Shown: positions 1-8,218 of the stretch, piece by piece
Layout of the letters: each line of letters begins with the position of its first letter
Numbering within the stretch: the first letter of the stretch is position 1
Assembly (NCBI RefSeq): GCF_009769755.1
Contig: NZ_SDWJ01000001.1
Coordinates: 434,001 to 498,000, forward strand
From: Sphingorhabdus profundilacus
GTDB taxonomy: Bacteria; Pseudomonadota; Alphaproteobacteria; Sphingomonadales; Sphingomonadaceae
DNA length: 64,000 nucleotides
Direction of reading: 5' to 3'
Translations under genes and position numbers: made by a program
Notes under the pieces: generated by a model
Seen by the model: only the letters and a program-made list of their open reading frames with translations
What the model was told of the DNA's origin: nothing
Database searches by the model: none

Positions 1-185
1 AAGATCCCGCAGCGGTCGAAGGTGAAGGACAAAGGGAAGCCTTTGTGCAGGCGCTGCGATATTTGCGGCTTCGGATCGAATTGTTTCTGGCTTTGCCGCT
101 GGCCTCTATTGATAATCTTGCCCTTAAGGCGAAGCTTGCCCGGATCGGCCGTGAAGATGGCGCGACAGCGGAGGTGACCGAGTGA
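1..185 (+). CDS. arsC: Arsenate reductase ArsC, C-terminal fragment (cut by window start)
   Basis: Only the last 60 or so codons are present, ending in TGA. The visible tail (DPAAVEG, then a helical stretch with RIELFLALPLASID) matches the C-terminus of low-molecular-weight-phosphatase-type arsenate reductases, which reduce arsenate to arsenite in the cytoplasm. The catalytic N-terminal half lies outside the window, so the call rests on the tail and on the neighbour: the stop overlaps the GTG start of an aquaglyceroporin by 4 nt (GTGA), as expected for an ars operon of the Sinorhizobium aqpS-arsC type. Translational coupling is likely. An unrelated LMW phosphatase is the main alternative. Confidence 0.6.
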   Translation, partial: DPAAVEGEGQREAFVQALRYLRLRIELFLALPLASIDNLALKAKLARIGREDGATAEVTE

Positions 186-856
186 CTGCGGCACTGCGGC
201 GACCGTTAGCGGCGGAGGCATTGGGGGCGTTCTTCCTGTTCGCCACAGTGGTCGGTTCAGGCATCATGGCGGAGCGGCTGTCGGGTGGCAATGTGGCGGT
301 GGCGCTTCTGGGCAACAGCGTGGCGACCGGCGCGATGCTCTATGTGCTGATCACGATGCTCGGGCCGATATCGGGCGCGCATTTCAATCCGGCGGTGACC
401 TTGGTCATGTGGCAACGCAACGATCTGACGGCCAAGGCGGCGTTGGCCTATATGGTGGTGCAAGTGGCAGGCGGCATAATGGGTGTGTGGATGACGCACC
501 TGATGTTCGATGAAGCCATCTTGCAACTATCGGACAAGACGCGCACCGGGCTCGGCCAATGGACCGGCGAATGTATCGCGACTTTCGGGCTGGTCCTGAC
601 GATATTGGGTACGCTGCGGACTCGTCCGCAGGCAGTGCCCGTCAGCGTGGCTTTGTACATCGTCGCGGCCTATTGGTTCACTTCCTCCACCAGCTTTGCC
701 AACCCCGCAATTACCATAGCACGCAGCCTGAGCGACAGTTTCGCAGGCATTTCGCCTGCCGATGTCGCGCCGTTTATCGCCGCGCAACTGCTGGGGGCAA
801 TGTCCGCACTTCTGCTGGCAAAGCAGATGCTGGAGCCTTCCGATCTGGAACAGTGA
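182..856 (+). CDS. aqpS: MIP-family aquaglyceroporin, probable arsenite channel (AqpS-like)
   Basis: 224-aa integral membrane protein of the aquaporin/glycerol facilitator family. Both pore signature motifs are visible: HFNPAVT (NPA at residues 69-71) and FANPAIT (NPA at 174-176). The arginine that normally follows the second NPA directly is replaced by Ile, with the nearest Arg at 181; such relaxed selectivity filters occur in arsenite-permeable members. In Sinorhizobium meliloti, AqpS replaces ArsB as the route for arsenite downhill efflux. The GTG start overlaps the end of the arsC-like gene, so the two are probably co-translated. Family assignment is firm; arsenite as substrate is inferred from context. 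Confidence 0.8.
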   Translation: MTAALRRPLAAEALGAFFLFATVVGSGIMAERLSGGNVAVALLGNSVATGAMLYVLITMLGPISGAHFNPAVTLVMWQRNDLTAKAALAYMVVQVAGGIMGVWMTHLMFDEAILQLSDKTRTGLGQWTGECIATFGLVLTILGTLRTRPQAVPVSVALYIVAAYWFTSSTSFANPAITIARSLSDSFAGISPADVAPFIAAQLLGAMSALLLAKQMLEPSDLEQ

Positions 857-930
857 TCATTTTACGCTTTCACCTCAATTGACGTCGGCCAAAGTCCGTG
901 CAATCTCTCGTCCGGGAAGAGGAGAGAAAT

Positions 931-2685
931 ATGGCTGCAAAAGCGGACAAGGGCGCCGATAAAAAGTCGGGCGCGAAAAAGCCAAAGAAAGGCGCACCTT
1001 TTAGCGGCATGGCCGGGGCCTTTGATGCCGCCAATGATGCGACCATGGCGCTCGGGCCTTTGGCCGGGCTGGCGCGGGAAGATTTTATGGGTGCGATCGG
1101 CCTGATGCTGCGTCAGACCGCGACCAACCCTGACAAGGCATTCAAGGCGGTCGGCAATTTCAGCGAAGATGTGGTCAAGATAATGACCGGCAAATCAGAC
1201 CTTGCACCCGACGCCAAGGATAAGCGTTTCATGGACCCGGCATGGGCGTTCAACCCCTTTTTCAAGGCGGGCGCGCAATATTATCTGGCGGTGCAGAAAG
1301 GCGTCAAAAGCTATATCGAGGATCTGGAGATGGACGCGCTGGAGCGTGACCGGGCGAACTTCATTTCGCAGATCATCATCGACGCGCTGTCGCCGACCAA
1401 CAGCCTGATCGGCAACCCGACCGCGCAAAAGCGGCTGGTGGATTCAGGCGGCCTCAGCCTCGTGAAGGGTTTGAAAAACGCCTATAATGATATGGTTCAC
1501 AACGACATGATGGTGAGCCAGGTCAACAAAAAGCCCTTCAAACTGGGCGAGAATGTTGCGACCGCCAAGGGTTCCGTGGTCTACCGCGACGAACGGTTCG
1601 AACTGGTCCAATATGCGCCGACCACAGACAAGGTCTATGCGATTCCGCAACTGACCATCCCGCCGCAGATCAACAAAATGTATATCAACGACCTCAGCCC
1701 TGAAAAGTCGGTGATCAAGTGGCAAACCGACCACGGTATCCAGCCCTTCATGATCTCTTGGCGCAACCCGACCGATGACATGGGCGTATGGGGGATGGCC
1801 GAATATATCGAAAGCTGCATCAAGGCGTTGGACGTCGTGTGCGACATCACCGGCAGCGACAAGGTCAATGTCTCTGGCGGCTGTTCCGGCGGGCAAACCA
1901 TGTCGGTCCTGCTGTCGAAGCTCGCATCAATGGGTGACACCCGCGCCAATGCCATTACAATGATGGTCTGTGTGCTCGAACCCAAGCCCGGCGATACCGA
2001 AGCGTCGTCGATGGTCTCGCACAACGGCATCGCGCTCGCGCGGCAGCGGGCGCAGAAAAAGGGTGTGATCGAAGGATCAAGCCTGGCGCGCGGCTTTGCG
2101 TGGCTGCGGCCCAATGACCTGATCTGGAACTATGTCATCAACAATTATCTGTTGGGCGAAGATCCACCCGCGTTCGACATATTGTTCTGGAATGCCGATG
2201 CGACCAACCTGTCATCAGCGTTGATGGGCGATTTCCTCGAACTGTTCGAAGCCAATGCCTATGCCGCGCCTGGAACATTCGAAATTGCCGATCATACGCT
2301 CGACCTGACCAAGGTGACCGGCGACATGTTCATATTGGGCGGTACAACCGACCATATTACGCCATGGCGCGCCTGTTACCGTTCGACCCAGTTGTTCGGC
2401 GCGAAAAATGTCGAGTTCATTCTGAGCCAGGCCGGTCATATGCAGGCCATCCTGAACCCGCCGGGCAACCCCAAGGCGAAATATTGGAAGCATAGCAAGG
2501 GCAAGACCCCGGCCGATGTGAACGAATGGATGAAGGGGACCGAAGAAGTCGCCGGAAGCTGGTGGCCATACTGGATGGAATGGCTCCATGCGCGATCGGG
2601 CAAGGAAGTTGCGGCGCCAGCGGCGGTGGGGAGCAAGGTTTATCCGGCAATGGAGGCTGCGCCGGGGTTGTATGTATTGGAGTGA
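931..2685 (+). CDS. phaC: Poly(3-hydroxyalkanoate) synthase-like alpha/beta hydrolase (PhaC, class II-like)
   Basis: 584 aa, starting at the ATG preceded by AGGAGAG; a longer frame upstream has no comparable site. It polymerises (R)-3-hydroxyacyl-CoA into PHA granules. The active-site Cys lies in GGCSGGQ (C318), replacing the Ser of a lipase box as in all PhaC enzymes. The catalytic Asp is in GTTDHITPW (D474) and the His in QAGHMQAILNPPGNPKA (H503), the last block being very typical of class II synthases. The N-terminus is a Lys/Ala-rich linker. A matching depolymerase lies about 1 kb downstream on the same strand, separated by a toxin-antitoxin pair in reverse orientation. Substrate chain length cannot be read from the sequence. 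Confidence 0.85.
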   Translation: MAAKADKGADKKSGAKKPKKGAPFSGMAGAFDAANDATMALGPLAGLAREDFMGAIGLMLRQTATNPDKAFKAVGNFSEDVVKIMTGKSDLAPDAKDKRFMDPAWAFNPFFKAGAQYYLAVQKGVKSYIEDLEMDALERDRANFISQIIIDALSPTNSLIGNPTAQKRLVDSGGLSLVKGLKNAYNDMVHNDMMVSQVNKKPFKLGENVATAKGSVVYRDERFELVQYAPTTDKVYAIPQLTIPPQINKMYINDLSPEKSVIKWQTDHGIQPFMISWRNPTDDMGVWGMAEYIESCIKALDVVCDITGSDKVNVSGGCSGGQTMSVLLSKLASMGDTRANAITMMVCVLEPKPGDTEASSMVSHNGIALARQRAQKKGVIEGSSLARGFAWLRPNDLIWNYVINNYLLGEDPPAFDILFWNADATNLSSALMGDFLELFEANAYAAPGTFEIADHTLDLTKVTGDMFILGGTTDHITPWRACYRSTQLFGAKNVEFILSQAGHMQAILNPPGNPKAKYWKHSKGKTPADVNEWMKGTEEVAGSWWPYWMEWLHARSGKEVAAPAAVGSKVYPAMEAAPGLYVLE

Positions 2686-2823
2686 GGGGCTGTTACGCGG
2701 CGCGCCAGCTGCGAAGGCGGCTTAAGCATTACACGCACTATGACGTCAGCGTTGATTCACTATGTGGAAAATATGGGATTAAATTAAGGTGCGGCATTTG
2801 TGTCGCACCCACCAGACCCGTGT

Positions 2824-3150
2824 TCAAGCCAACATCTGCAATCCGTGTTTCTCGACAATTGACAGCAGCTTCAGGGCCATGCCGCTGGGTCGCTTAGCGC
2901 CGCTTTCCCACTTTTCGACCGTCGACTCGCTGGTGCCCAGATAGCGGGCAAAGACCGGCTGGCTGACTTTGTTGGCCTTGCGTAACCGCCGGATATCCTT
3001 GGGGGCGAGTTTAGGGACAGCAGAGAGGCAGGCTTCGTCAAATTCCCGCATGGTGATCGCATCGATTGCGCCAGATTCGTAAAGCCCTGCCATTGATTCA
3101 TGGACGGATTCGTAGAGGTCATTTTTGAATTTACTGTTGCCCATTTTCAT
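2824..3150 (-). CDS. higA: HigA/NadS-like antitoxin, XRE-family DNA-binding protein
   Basis: 108-aa protein with a C-terminal Cro/C1-type helix-turn-helix (about residues 55-95; motif VSQPVFARYLGTSESTVEKW followed by ESGAKRPSG), preceded by a region with DEACLSAVPKLAPKDI typical of antitoxins encoded downstream of RelE-type toxins. It should neutralise the toxin and repress the operon. Its ATG overlaps the TGA of the toxin frame by 4 nt, which is the HigBA-type order (toxin first). Two closely spaced ATGs (MKM) leave the start uncertain by two codons. The gene is intact although the upstream toxin frame is broken by an amber codon. Confidence 0.88.
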   Translation of the reverse strand: MKMGNSKFKNDLYESVHESMAGLYESGAIDAITMREFDEACLSAVPKLAPKDIRRLRKANKVSQPVFARYLGTSESTVEKWESGAKRPSGMALKLLSIVEKHGLQMLA

Positions 3151-3533
3151 TTCCTTGTATCCGGATCGGTAATATCAAGTTCAAGCAGTTTTCCATTTGC
3201 AACTTGTTGATTGATCTGGACGTCAGACAAGTTGGCATATTGCTTCGAAGCCGCTCGCAAAATGTTCAATTCACTTTCATCTATATTGGCGCGATCTTGT
3301 TTCGCGAAAAGATATTGATACACCCAAAAATCACCACCACGCGCCAAGATGATCTAGCGATACTGGTTGTTCGACAGCCGCTTTTTATAAACGCCGCCGC
3401 CGAGATCATCAGCCTGTCCCGCCATCACTTGCACTATGGCTTTACATAAAACCGCATCCGAAATCTTCGCCTTACGCGCCGCTTTTGTAAACCATGCCGT
3501 TTTGAAAGCGCGCGGAAGGGTCGGCTCGAACAT
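3147..3533 (-). pseudogene. higB: RelE/HigB-type toxin interrupted by an in-frame amber codon
   Basis: Two frames in the same register, MFEPTLPRAFKTAWF...KKRLSNNQYR and IILARGGDFWVYQYLFAKQDRANI..., together form one RelE/HigB toxin of about 128 residues, separated only by TAG at 3354-3356. Homologues usually carry Ser at this place (R-S-I-I-L), so one C-to-A change of TCG would explain the stop. The second half keeps the family's conserved GGxFWVYxxLFAKxDRANI block and ends with the 4-nt overlap into the antitoxin. Either the toxin is inactivated while its antitoxin is kept, or the stop is read through. The ATG at 3533 is chosen over the GTG at 3548, which lies within a palindrome. A sequencing error cannot be excluded. 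Confidence 0.8.
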
Positions 3534-3542
3534 AAGTTTAGA

Positions 3543-3557
3543 TAGCACCCAGTGCTA
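3543..3557. promoter_or_regulatory. Candidate autoregulatory operator of the toxin-antitoxin pair
   Basis: A perfect 6-bp inverted repeat, TAGCAC-CCA-GTGCTA, lies 10 bp before the toxin ATG on the minus strand. Its position and size suit binding of a dimeric XRE antitoxin. No second copy was seen in the window. Confidence 0.5.
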
Positions 3558-3591
3558 CCTAACGCAAGATACGAAATTGACTTGCGCCATC

Positions 3592-3605
3592 TAACCGTTC
3601 GGTTA
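3592..3605. promoter_or_regulatory. Candidate TetR-type operator in the phaZ promoter region
   Basis: A perfect 14-bp dyad, TAACCG-TT-CGGTTA, lies about 45 bp before the depolymerase start, just downstream of a TTGACT (3577-3582) that could serve as a -35 element. The size and the ACCG/CGGT arms resemble TetR-family operators. No TetR gene is present in the window, so the regulator would act in trans. Confidence 0.45.
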
Positions 3606-3648
3606 AACCAAAGCCAAGCGACCCGTATATAAGGGCAGGGGAACGAAC

Positions 3649-4479
3649 ATGACCAAGGGCCGTGCGCCGACTTTCAGTATGGAGACCGTTGACGGCCGCA
3701 CGTTGCGCGTTGCTGTCTGGCGTTCCAGCAAGGCAAGCCCCAAGCTTCCCATATTGTTCTTCAACGGCATTGGCGCGAATATCGAGGCGATGGCGCCGAT
3801 GGCCGAATTGCTGGTTGATCGCGATTTTATAACATTTGATATGCCCGGCATCGGCGGTTCGCCTGATCCTGTGGTGCCTTATAATGCGATCCTGATGTCG
3901 CGTATCGCCGCGTTGTTGCTAGACCGTTTCGAAATGCCGCTGGTTGATGTCATGGGCGTTAGCTGGGGCGGGGCGATGGCGCAGCAATTTGCCATCCAGA
4001 ACAGCGCGCGCACCAACAAGCTTATCCTTGTTGCGACCAGTGCGGGCATGTTGATGGTGCCCGGCAACCCCGCCGCACTCGTCAAGATGGCCGACCCGCG
4101 CCGCTATATAGATCCTGAATTCATGTCGAAGCATTTCAAGACGCTCTATGGCGGCATGGTGGGCAACAAGGCAGAGCATATCAACCGTCTGAAACCACCG
4201 TCGAAAACCGGATATTTCTATCAGTTAATGGCGATGATGGGCTGGACCAGCGCGCCGTTCCTGCCCTTCTTGAAAACCGAAACGCTCATCATGATGGGCG
4301 GCGATGACCAGATTGTACCGCTGGCCAATGGAAAATTCCTGAACTTCCTGATCCCCAATAGCGAACTATTTGTGGTCGAAGATGGCGGGCATCTTTTCCT
4401 GTTAAGCCATGTCGAACAAAGCATCGCTGCAATCCGCGATTTCCTGGATAAAAGGGAAGAAGTGAAGCAAGCAGCATAA
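3649..4479 (+). CDS. phaZ: Intracellular PHA depolymerase (PhaZ-like alpha/beta hydrolase)
   Basis: 276 aa. The nucleophile motif is GVSWGGAMAQQFA (Ser105), and the run NKLILVATSAGMLMVPGNPAALVKMADPRRYIDPE is characteristic of the Pseudomonas medium-chain-length PhaZ family, which mobilises stored PHA. The acid region is GGDDQIVP and the His is in EDGGHLFLLS. Length is close to the roughly 280 aa of PhaZ. It is preceded by an RBS (GGGGAAC) and a strong candidate promoter carrying a 14-bp dyad. It pairs functionally with the PhaC-like synthase upstream even though a toxin-antitoxin pair lies between them. A general esterase is the alternative. Confidence 0.8.
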   Translation: MTKGRAPTFSMETVDGRTLRVAVWRSSKASPKLPILFFNGIGANIEAMAPMAELLVDRDFITFDMPGIGGSPDPVVPYNAILMSRIAALLLDRFEMPLVDVMGVSWGGAMAQQFAIQNSARTNKLILVATSAGMLMVPGNPAALVKMADPRRYIDPEFMSKHFKTLYGGMVGNKAEHINRLKPPSKTGYFYQLMAMMGWTSAPFLPFLKTETLIMMGGDDQIVPLANGKFLNFLIPNSELFVVEDGGHLFLLSHVEQSIAAIRDFLDKREEVKQAA

Positions 4480-4541
4480 TGCACTCTTCCCTTTCGCTGG
4501 TTCGTCGTTAGCGTGTCGAATCAAGGGTAAGGAGAGAGCCC

Positions 4542-5849
4542 ATGCGGCATATCGCGATTATCGGTTCAGGTCCGGCGGGCTATTATTCCGCAGAGGCGGC
4601 GCAAAAGAAATTCGGGTCTGATGTCCGTATCGATATCATCGACCGGCTGCCCGTCCCCTTTGGCCTGATCCGATTTGGCGTCGCACCCGATCATCAGTCC
4701 ATCAAGGCGGTTTCGGGCCGTTATGAAAAGGTCGCACTGTCCGATAATGTCCGCTTTGTCGGTAATGTCACCGTGGGCAAGGATGTCAGCGTCGACGAAC
4801 TTCAGACGATCTATGATGCGGTTATTTTGGCCACCGGCGCGCCCAATGACCGCAAACTGGACATAGCGGGCGGCGATTTGCCCGGAGTATTTGGCAGCGC
4901 GGCCTTTGTCGGCTGGTATAATGGCCACCCTGATTTCGCCGATATCGAACCGCCGCTGGGTGGCCGGCATGTGGTCATCATTGGCAATGGTAACGTCGCC
5001 CTTGATGTGGCGCGCATCCTGTCCAAAACCCGGGCCGAATTTGGCGGGTCCGACATTGTCAGCCACGCGCTCGATATGCTCGATCATAGCAAATTGGAGG
5101 ATATCACCATATTGGGTCGCCGTGGCCCGCACCAGATTGCGATGACTCCCAAGGAACTGGGCGAATTGGGGCATTTGCAACGGGCCACCCCCCGCGTTGA
5201 GCCGGACGATCTGCCCGATCTGGGCGATGACGCCCTGCTGGAACCGGGTATGCGAAAATCTGTCACCCATTTGCGCGAATTCGCCGCCATTCCAGAGGCC
5301 TATCGCGCCGATAAGGATATCAACATCAATTTTGATTTCTACGCCGCCCCGGTCCGCATTGAAGGCAATGGCGCTGTCGAGCGGATCATTGTCGAACGCA
5401 CCCGTCTGGATGACCAGTATCGCAGTATCGGGACCGGTGAAATCTATACCATCGACTGCGCCATGGTTATCAGTTGCATCGGGTACCAGACACCGTCGAT
5501 TGAAGGTGTGCCATATGAACATGGGCGCGGGCGGTTTGCCAATGTCGAAGGGCGTATTCTACCGGGCCTATATTGCGTCGGATGGGCAAGGCGCGGACCA
5601 TCGGGAACCATTGGCACCAACCGACCCGACGGCTATTCCATCATCGACATCGTGGCCGATGATATTGGCGATGGTGCGGGCAAAGCCGGTCGGCCGGGGC
5701 TGGATACCCTGCTGGAAAAGCGCGGCGTTCAGGTCGTGAAGTTTAGCGACTGGAAAAAGATCGAAGAAGCCGAAACCGCCCGCGCCCGCGACGGTGCCCC
5801 GCGCGAAAAATTCGTGCGGATCGAAGATATGATTGCGGCTGGCGGATAA
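4542..5849 (+). CDS. fprA: Adrenodoxin-reductase-type ferredoxin-NADP+ reductase (FprA-like)
   Basis: 435 aa, starting at an ATG behind AAGGAGAGAG. The N-terminal FAD-binding fold GSGPAGYYSAEA (about residues 8-19) is followed by PVPFGLIRFGVAPDHQSIK, a hallmark of the adrenodoxin reductase/FprA group. The NADP-binding fold is GNGNVALDVAR near residue 148, and the C-terminal flavin contact is WARRGPSGTIGTNRPDG. These enzymes pass electrons from NADPH to ferredoxins that feed cytochromes P450 or Fe-S enzymes. No ferredoxin or P450 gene is adjacent. It is not of the GbcB/CntB type that normally partners Rieske quaternary-amine oxygenases. Confidence 0.9.
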   Translation: MRHIAIIGSGPAGYYSAEAAQKKFGSDVRIDIIDRLPVPFGLIRFGVAPDHQSIKAVSGRYEKVALSDNVRFVGNVTVGKDVSVDELQTIYDAVILATGAPNDRKLDIAGGDLPGVFGSAAFVGWYNGHPDFADIEPPLGGRHVVIIGNGNVALDVARILSKTRAEFGGSDIVSHALDMLDHSKLEDITILGRRGPHQIAMTPKELGELGHLQRATPRVEPDDLPDLGDDALLEPGMRKSVTHLREFAAIPEAYRADKDININFDFYAAPVRIEGNGAVERIIVERTRLDDQYRSIGTGEIYTIDCAMVISCIGYQTPSIEGVPYEHGRGRFANVEGRILPGLYCVGWARRGPSGTIGTNRPDGYSIIDIVADDIGDGAGKAGRPGLDTLLEKRGVQVVKFSDWKKIEEAETARARDGAPREKFVRIEDMIAAGG

Positions 5850-5922
5850 ATTTTCCGTTGTCATCATAATCGCATAAATACTGCGTTAAGTCATTGCTTT
5901 AGGTGGCAGAAAGGCAGTCAGC

Positions 5923-6594
5923 ATGATCGAGCGGATAGGCATCATTACCGGCGTGGACGCCGAAGCAGCGGCGTTGTTTTCAGGGCAAGGCGCGCATGGC
6001 GAACCTTTGCACGGATTCCTCGTGCGCCAAGTGCGCTTTGCCGGCAAGGACATCGCGATCACCTGCAGCGGTATAGGCAAGGTCAACGCGGCGATGGCGG
6101 CGATGATGCTGGTCGATCATTATGATGTGCAAATGCTGCTGGTTGTCGGGACGGCAGGCAAATTGACCGATATCGACACCGACTGTTTCCAGATTGTCGA
6201 GGCAGTGCAAGGCGATTATGGCGCGTCGCGGCACGACCATTTCGCCCATTATAGCGCAGGCGCATGGCCGATTGGTGAGGAACATATCGAGGCGTTCCGG
6301 GCCAAGGTCACGCCGGACATCGGCCTGCCAAAAGTGCGGATCATCACAAGCGATGCGTTTATCGAAAATCCCGATCTTGGCAGGCGGCTGCACGATGCCT
6401 TGGGGGGCGACATCATCGACATGGAAACCGCCGCCGTCGCGCAAGCAGCCGCACGCATGGATCTGCCCTGGGCAGCCATCAAAGCCACCAGCGACAATGC
6501 CGACGGTGCCAGCAGCGGCGATTTTCAAAGCAATCTGAAACGCGCCGCAAAACGCGCCGCAGATGCAACAGAAAAGATGATTGCGGCTTTGTAG
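5923..6594 (+). CDS. mtnN: 5'-methylthioadenosine/S-adenosylhomocysteine nucleosidase
   Basis: 223 aa of the PNP/UDP phosphorylase superfamily. It hydrolyses the glycosidic bond of MTA and SAH, which relieves product inhibition of methyltransferases and recycles methionine. Visible features are the N-terminal IGIITGVDAEA (acid-base Glu region), CSGIGKVNAAMA, GTAGKL, the substrate-binding DMETAAVAQAA and the catalytic Asp in ATSDNADG. Length is close to the usual 230 aa. It stands alone on the plus strand between FprA and a repeat block. The family is clear; the preference between MTA, SAH and related nucleosides is inferred. Confidence 0.85.
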   Translation: MIERIGIITGVDAEAAALFSGQGAHGEPLHGFLVRQVRFAGKDIAITCSGIGKVNAAMAAMMLVDHYDVQMLLVVGTAGKLTDIDTDCFQIVEAVQGDYGASRHDHFAHYSAGAWPIGEEHIEAFRAKVTPDIGLPKVRIITSDAFIENPDLGRRLHDALGGDIIDMETAAVAQAAARMDLPWAAIKATSDNADGASSGDFQSNLKRAAKRAADATEKMIAAL

Positions 6595-6663
6595 GCGGGT
6601 TTTCGTGGCTTTGGACCAGTAAATTCGCTCCGTTCCTCAAGCTTCGTCACCCCGAAATCCCAA

Positions 6664-6746
6664 CCCCGTCATCCTGAACTTGTTTCAGGGTCTTACTACT
6701 GCGACGTTGAAAACTAAGACCCTGAAACAAGTTCAGGGTGACGGGG
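6664..6746. repeat. Long near-perfect palindrome (REP-like hairpin)
   Basis: Two 32-bp arms (6664-6695 and 6715-6746) pair with a single T/C difference around a 19-nt loop. The core reads CCTGAACTTGTTTCAGGGTC. Similar palindromes are dispersed in many sphingomonad genomes. It lies between the ends of two convergent genes (mtnN and DUF445) and could work as a bidirectional transcription terminator, although no U-tract follows. Confidence 0.85.
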
Positions 6747-6816
6747 AATTTGGCTCGGCGTGACGGGGAATTTGGCTCGGCGTGACGGAGATTTTGGCTC
6801 AGGGTGACGGGGAAGT
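6738..6816. repeat. Short tandem repeat, 22-bp unit, about 3.5 copies
   Basis: The unit begins GTGACGGGGAATTTGGCTC. Copies at 6738-6759 and 6760-6781 are identical, 6782-6803 differs at a few positions, and a partial copy runs from 6804. The first copy shares its start with the right arm of the preceding palindrome, suggesting amplification from the palindrome end. There are no spacers and no cas genes, so this is not a CRISPR array. Confidence 0.85.
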
Positions 6817-6893
6817 TCGTGCAATGTGAAAGAGGTTTTAGTTCAATACGGTCGGTGAGGGGATGGCTCAGTTTAGACCGTCAACAAAGCGCC

Positions 6894-8174
6894 CTAAATC
6901 AACAACCCCACGGCATGAATGACAATACCCGCCATGCCGCCCACCAAGGTTCCGTTGATACGGATGAACTGGAGGTCGCTGCCCACCGCATTTTCGACAC
7001 GGTCGGTGATGGTGGATGCGTCCCAGCCCTTGATGGTGTCGGATACGAGGGCGACGATATTGTCGCCGTAATTTTCGGTGGTGCCGACAATGGCGCGGCG
7101 CGCGAAACGGTTGATCTGGTGCTTCAGCCGGGCGTCCTCTTGCAAGGTACCGCCCAATTTGATCAGTGCATCGCCAAAGCTGCCTGCCAGGGCTGCATCC
7201 GGATTGCGCGCTGCCTTTAACAAGCCGCTGCGCCCCTGATCCCACAGGCTGTTGATCCATTTGCTCATCGCCGGATTTTCGAGCAATTGCCCTTTCCAAT
7301 GGTTGACCTTCGCCTGCAACTCCTTGTCATGGCGCAGGTCGTGGGCAAGGCTGGCCAAGCCCTCTTCGCCCTTTTCGCGTAAGGGATGGTCGGGGTCTTG
7401 CGCCATATCGTGCAGCAACTTGTTCAGGCCATTGACGATGGCATTGGCCAGCCGGTCATCAAGCCCGGTCCAGCGCATGATGGTATTCGCCCGTTCCTCC
7501 ACCATTTCGCGGATGAGATGTTCGTTGGCCTCAAGCGTCTTTGACGCCCATTTTATGATGCTATCGAGAACGGGAATATGCCGCCGCTCGCGGATCATCG
7601 CGGTCAGCAACTGGCCTAGCAGGGGGGCGATGTCGAGCTTGTCGAGCTGTTTGCGGATGGCACCCTTGGCGACGCCGCCAAGCCGTTCATCATCCAGCGC
7701 GGCGATGATATCGCCCATCAGTCGCGATGCGCCCATCCGCATCCGGCCTTCGCCACCCGATGGCGCGCTCAGGAATCTGCCCATCGCACCCGCGACATCC
7801 ATACGCTGCACCCGGCGGGCGACGACTTTGGTCGTCAGAAAGTTAGAGCGAAGGAAGCTGGCAAGGGTGCGGCCAAGCCGTTCCTTGTTGTTCGGGATGA
7901 TCGCGGTGTGGGGGATGGGAATACCGAGCGGATGCCGGAACAGCGCCGTGACGGCAAACCAGTCGGCAAGCCCGCCGACCATGCCCGCCTCGGCAAAGGC
8001 GCGCAGGAAACCCCAATGACCCTGATAACGGGTTTCCAGGTAACTGCCGCCGATGAACAATAACAGCATGAAAAACAGCAGGGCAGTGGCGATGATCCGC
8101 ATCTGCCGCAACTCGGCATCGCGCTCTGCATAGCGGGTCTTTTCGGACTGCCCCAGTTGATTGGCCGACTTCAC
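6894..8174 (-). CDS. DUF445 family inner-membrane protein
   Basis: 426 aa with a GTG start behind TAAGG. The N-terminus has one hydrophobic segment (about residues 27-46) followed by the conserved block FAEAGMVGGLADWFAVTALFRHPLGIPIPHTAIIPNNKERLG, the signature of DUF445 (YheB/YjiN-like) proteins. A long helical region follows, and the C-terminus ends in a hydrophobic stretch (GGMAGIVIHAVGLLI). The biochemical role of the family is unknown. It follows the RND pump genes on the same strand with a 44-nt gap, so it may be co-transcribed with them, but nothing ties it to efflux. Confidence 0.85.
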   Translation of the reverse strand: MKSANQLGQSEKTRYAERDAELRQMRIIATALLFFMLLLFIGGSYLETRYQGHWGFLRAFAEAGMVGGLADWFAVTALFRHPLGIPIPHTAIIPNNKERLGRTLASFLRSNFLTTKVVARRVQRMDVAGAMGRFLSAPSGGEGRMRMGASRLMGDIIAALDDERLGGVAKGAIRKQLDKLDIAPLLGQLLTAMIRERRHIPVLDSIIKWASKTLEANEHLIREMVEERANTIMRWTGLDDRLANAIVNGLNKLLHDMAQDPDHPLREKGEEGLASLAHDLRHDKELQAKVNHWKGQLLENPAMSKWINSLWDQGRSGLLKAARNPDAALAGSFGDALIKLGGTLQEDARLKHQINRFARRAIVGTTENYGDNIVALVSDTIKGWDASTITDRVENAVGSDLQFIRINGTLVGGMAGIVIHAVGLLI

Positions 8175-8218
8175 GTCAATGCCTTAGCCAAGGCGTGCCG
8201 CGCTGCCAAGGGTGGCAA

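Noticed and set aside
6738-6816. CRISPR-like array
   Set aside because: The units are direct tandem copies without spacers and there are no cas genes.
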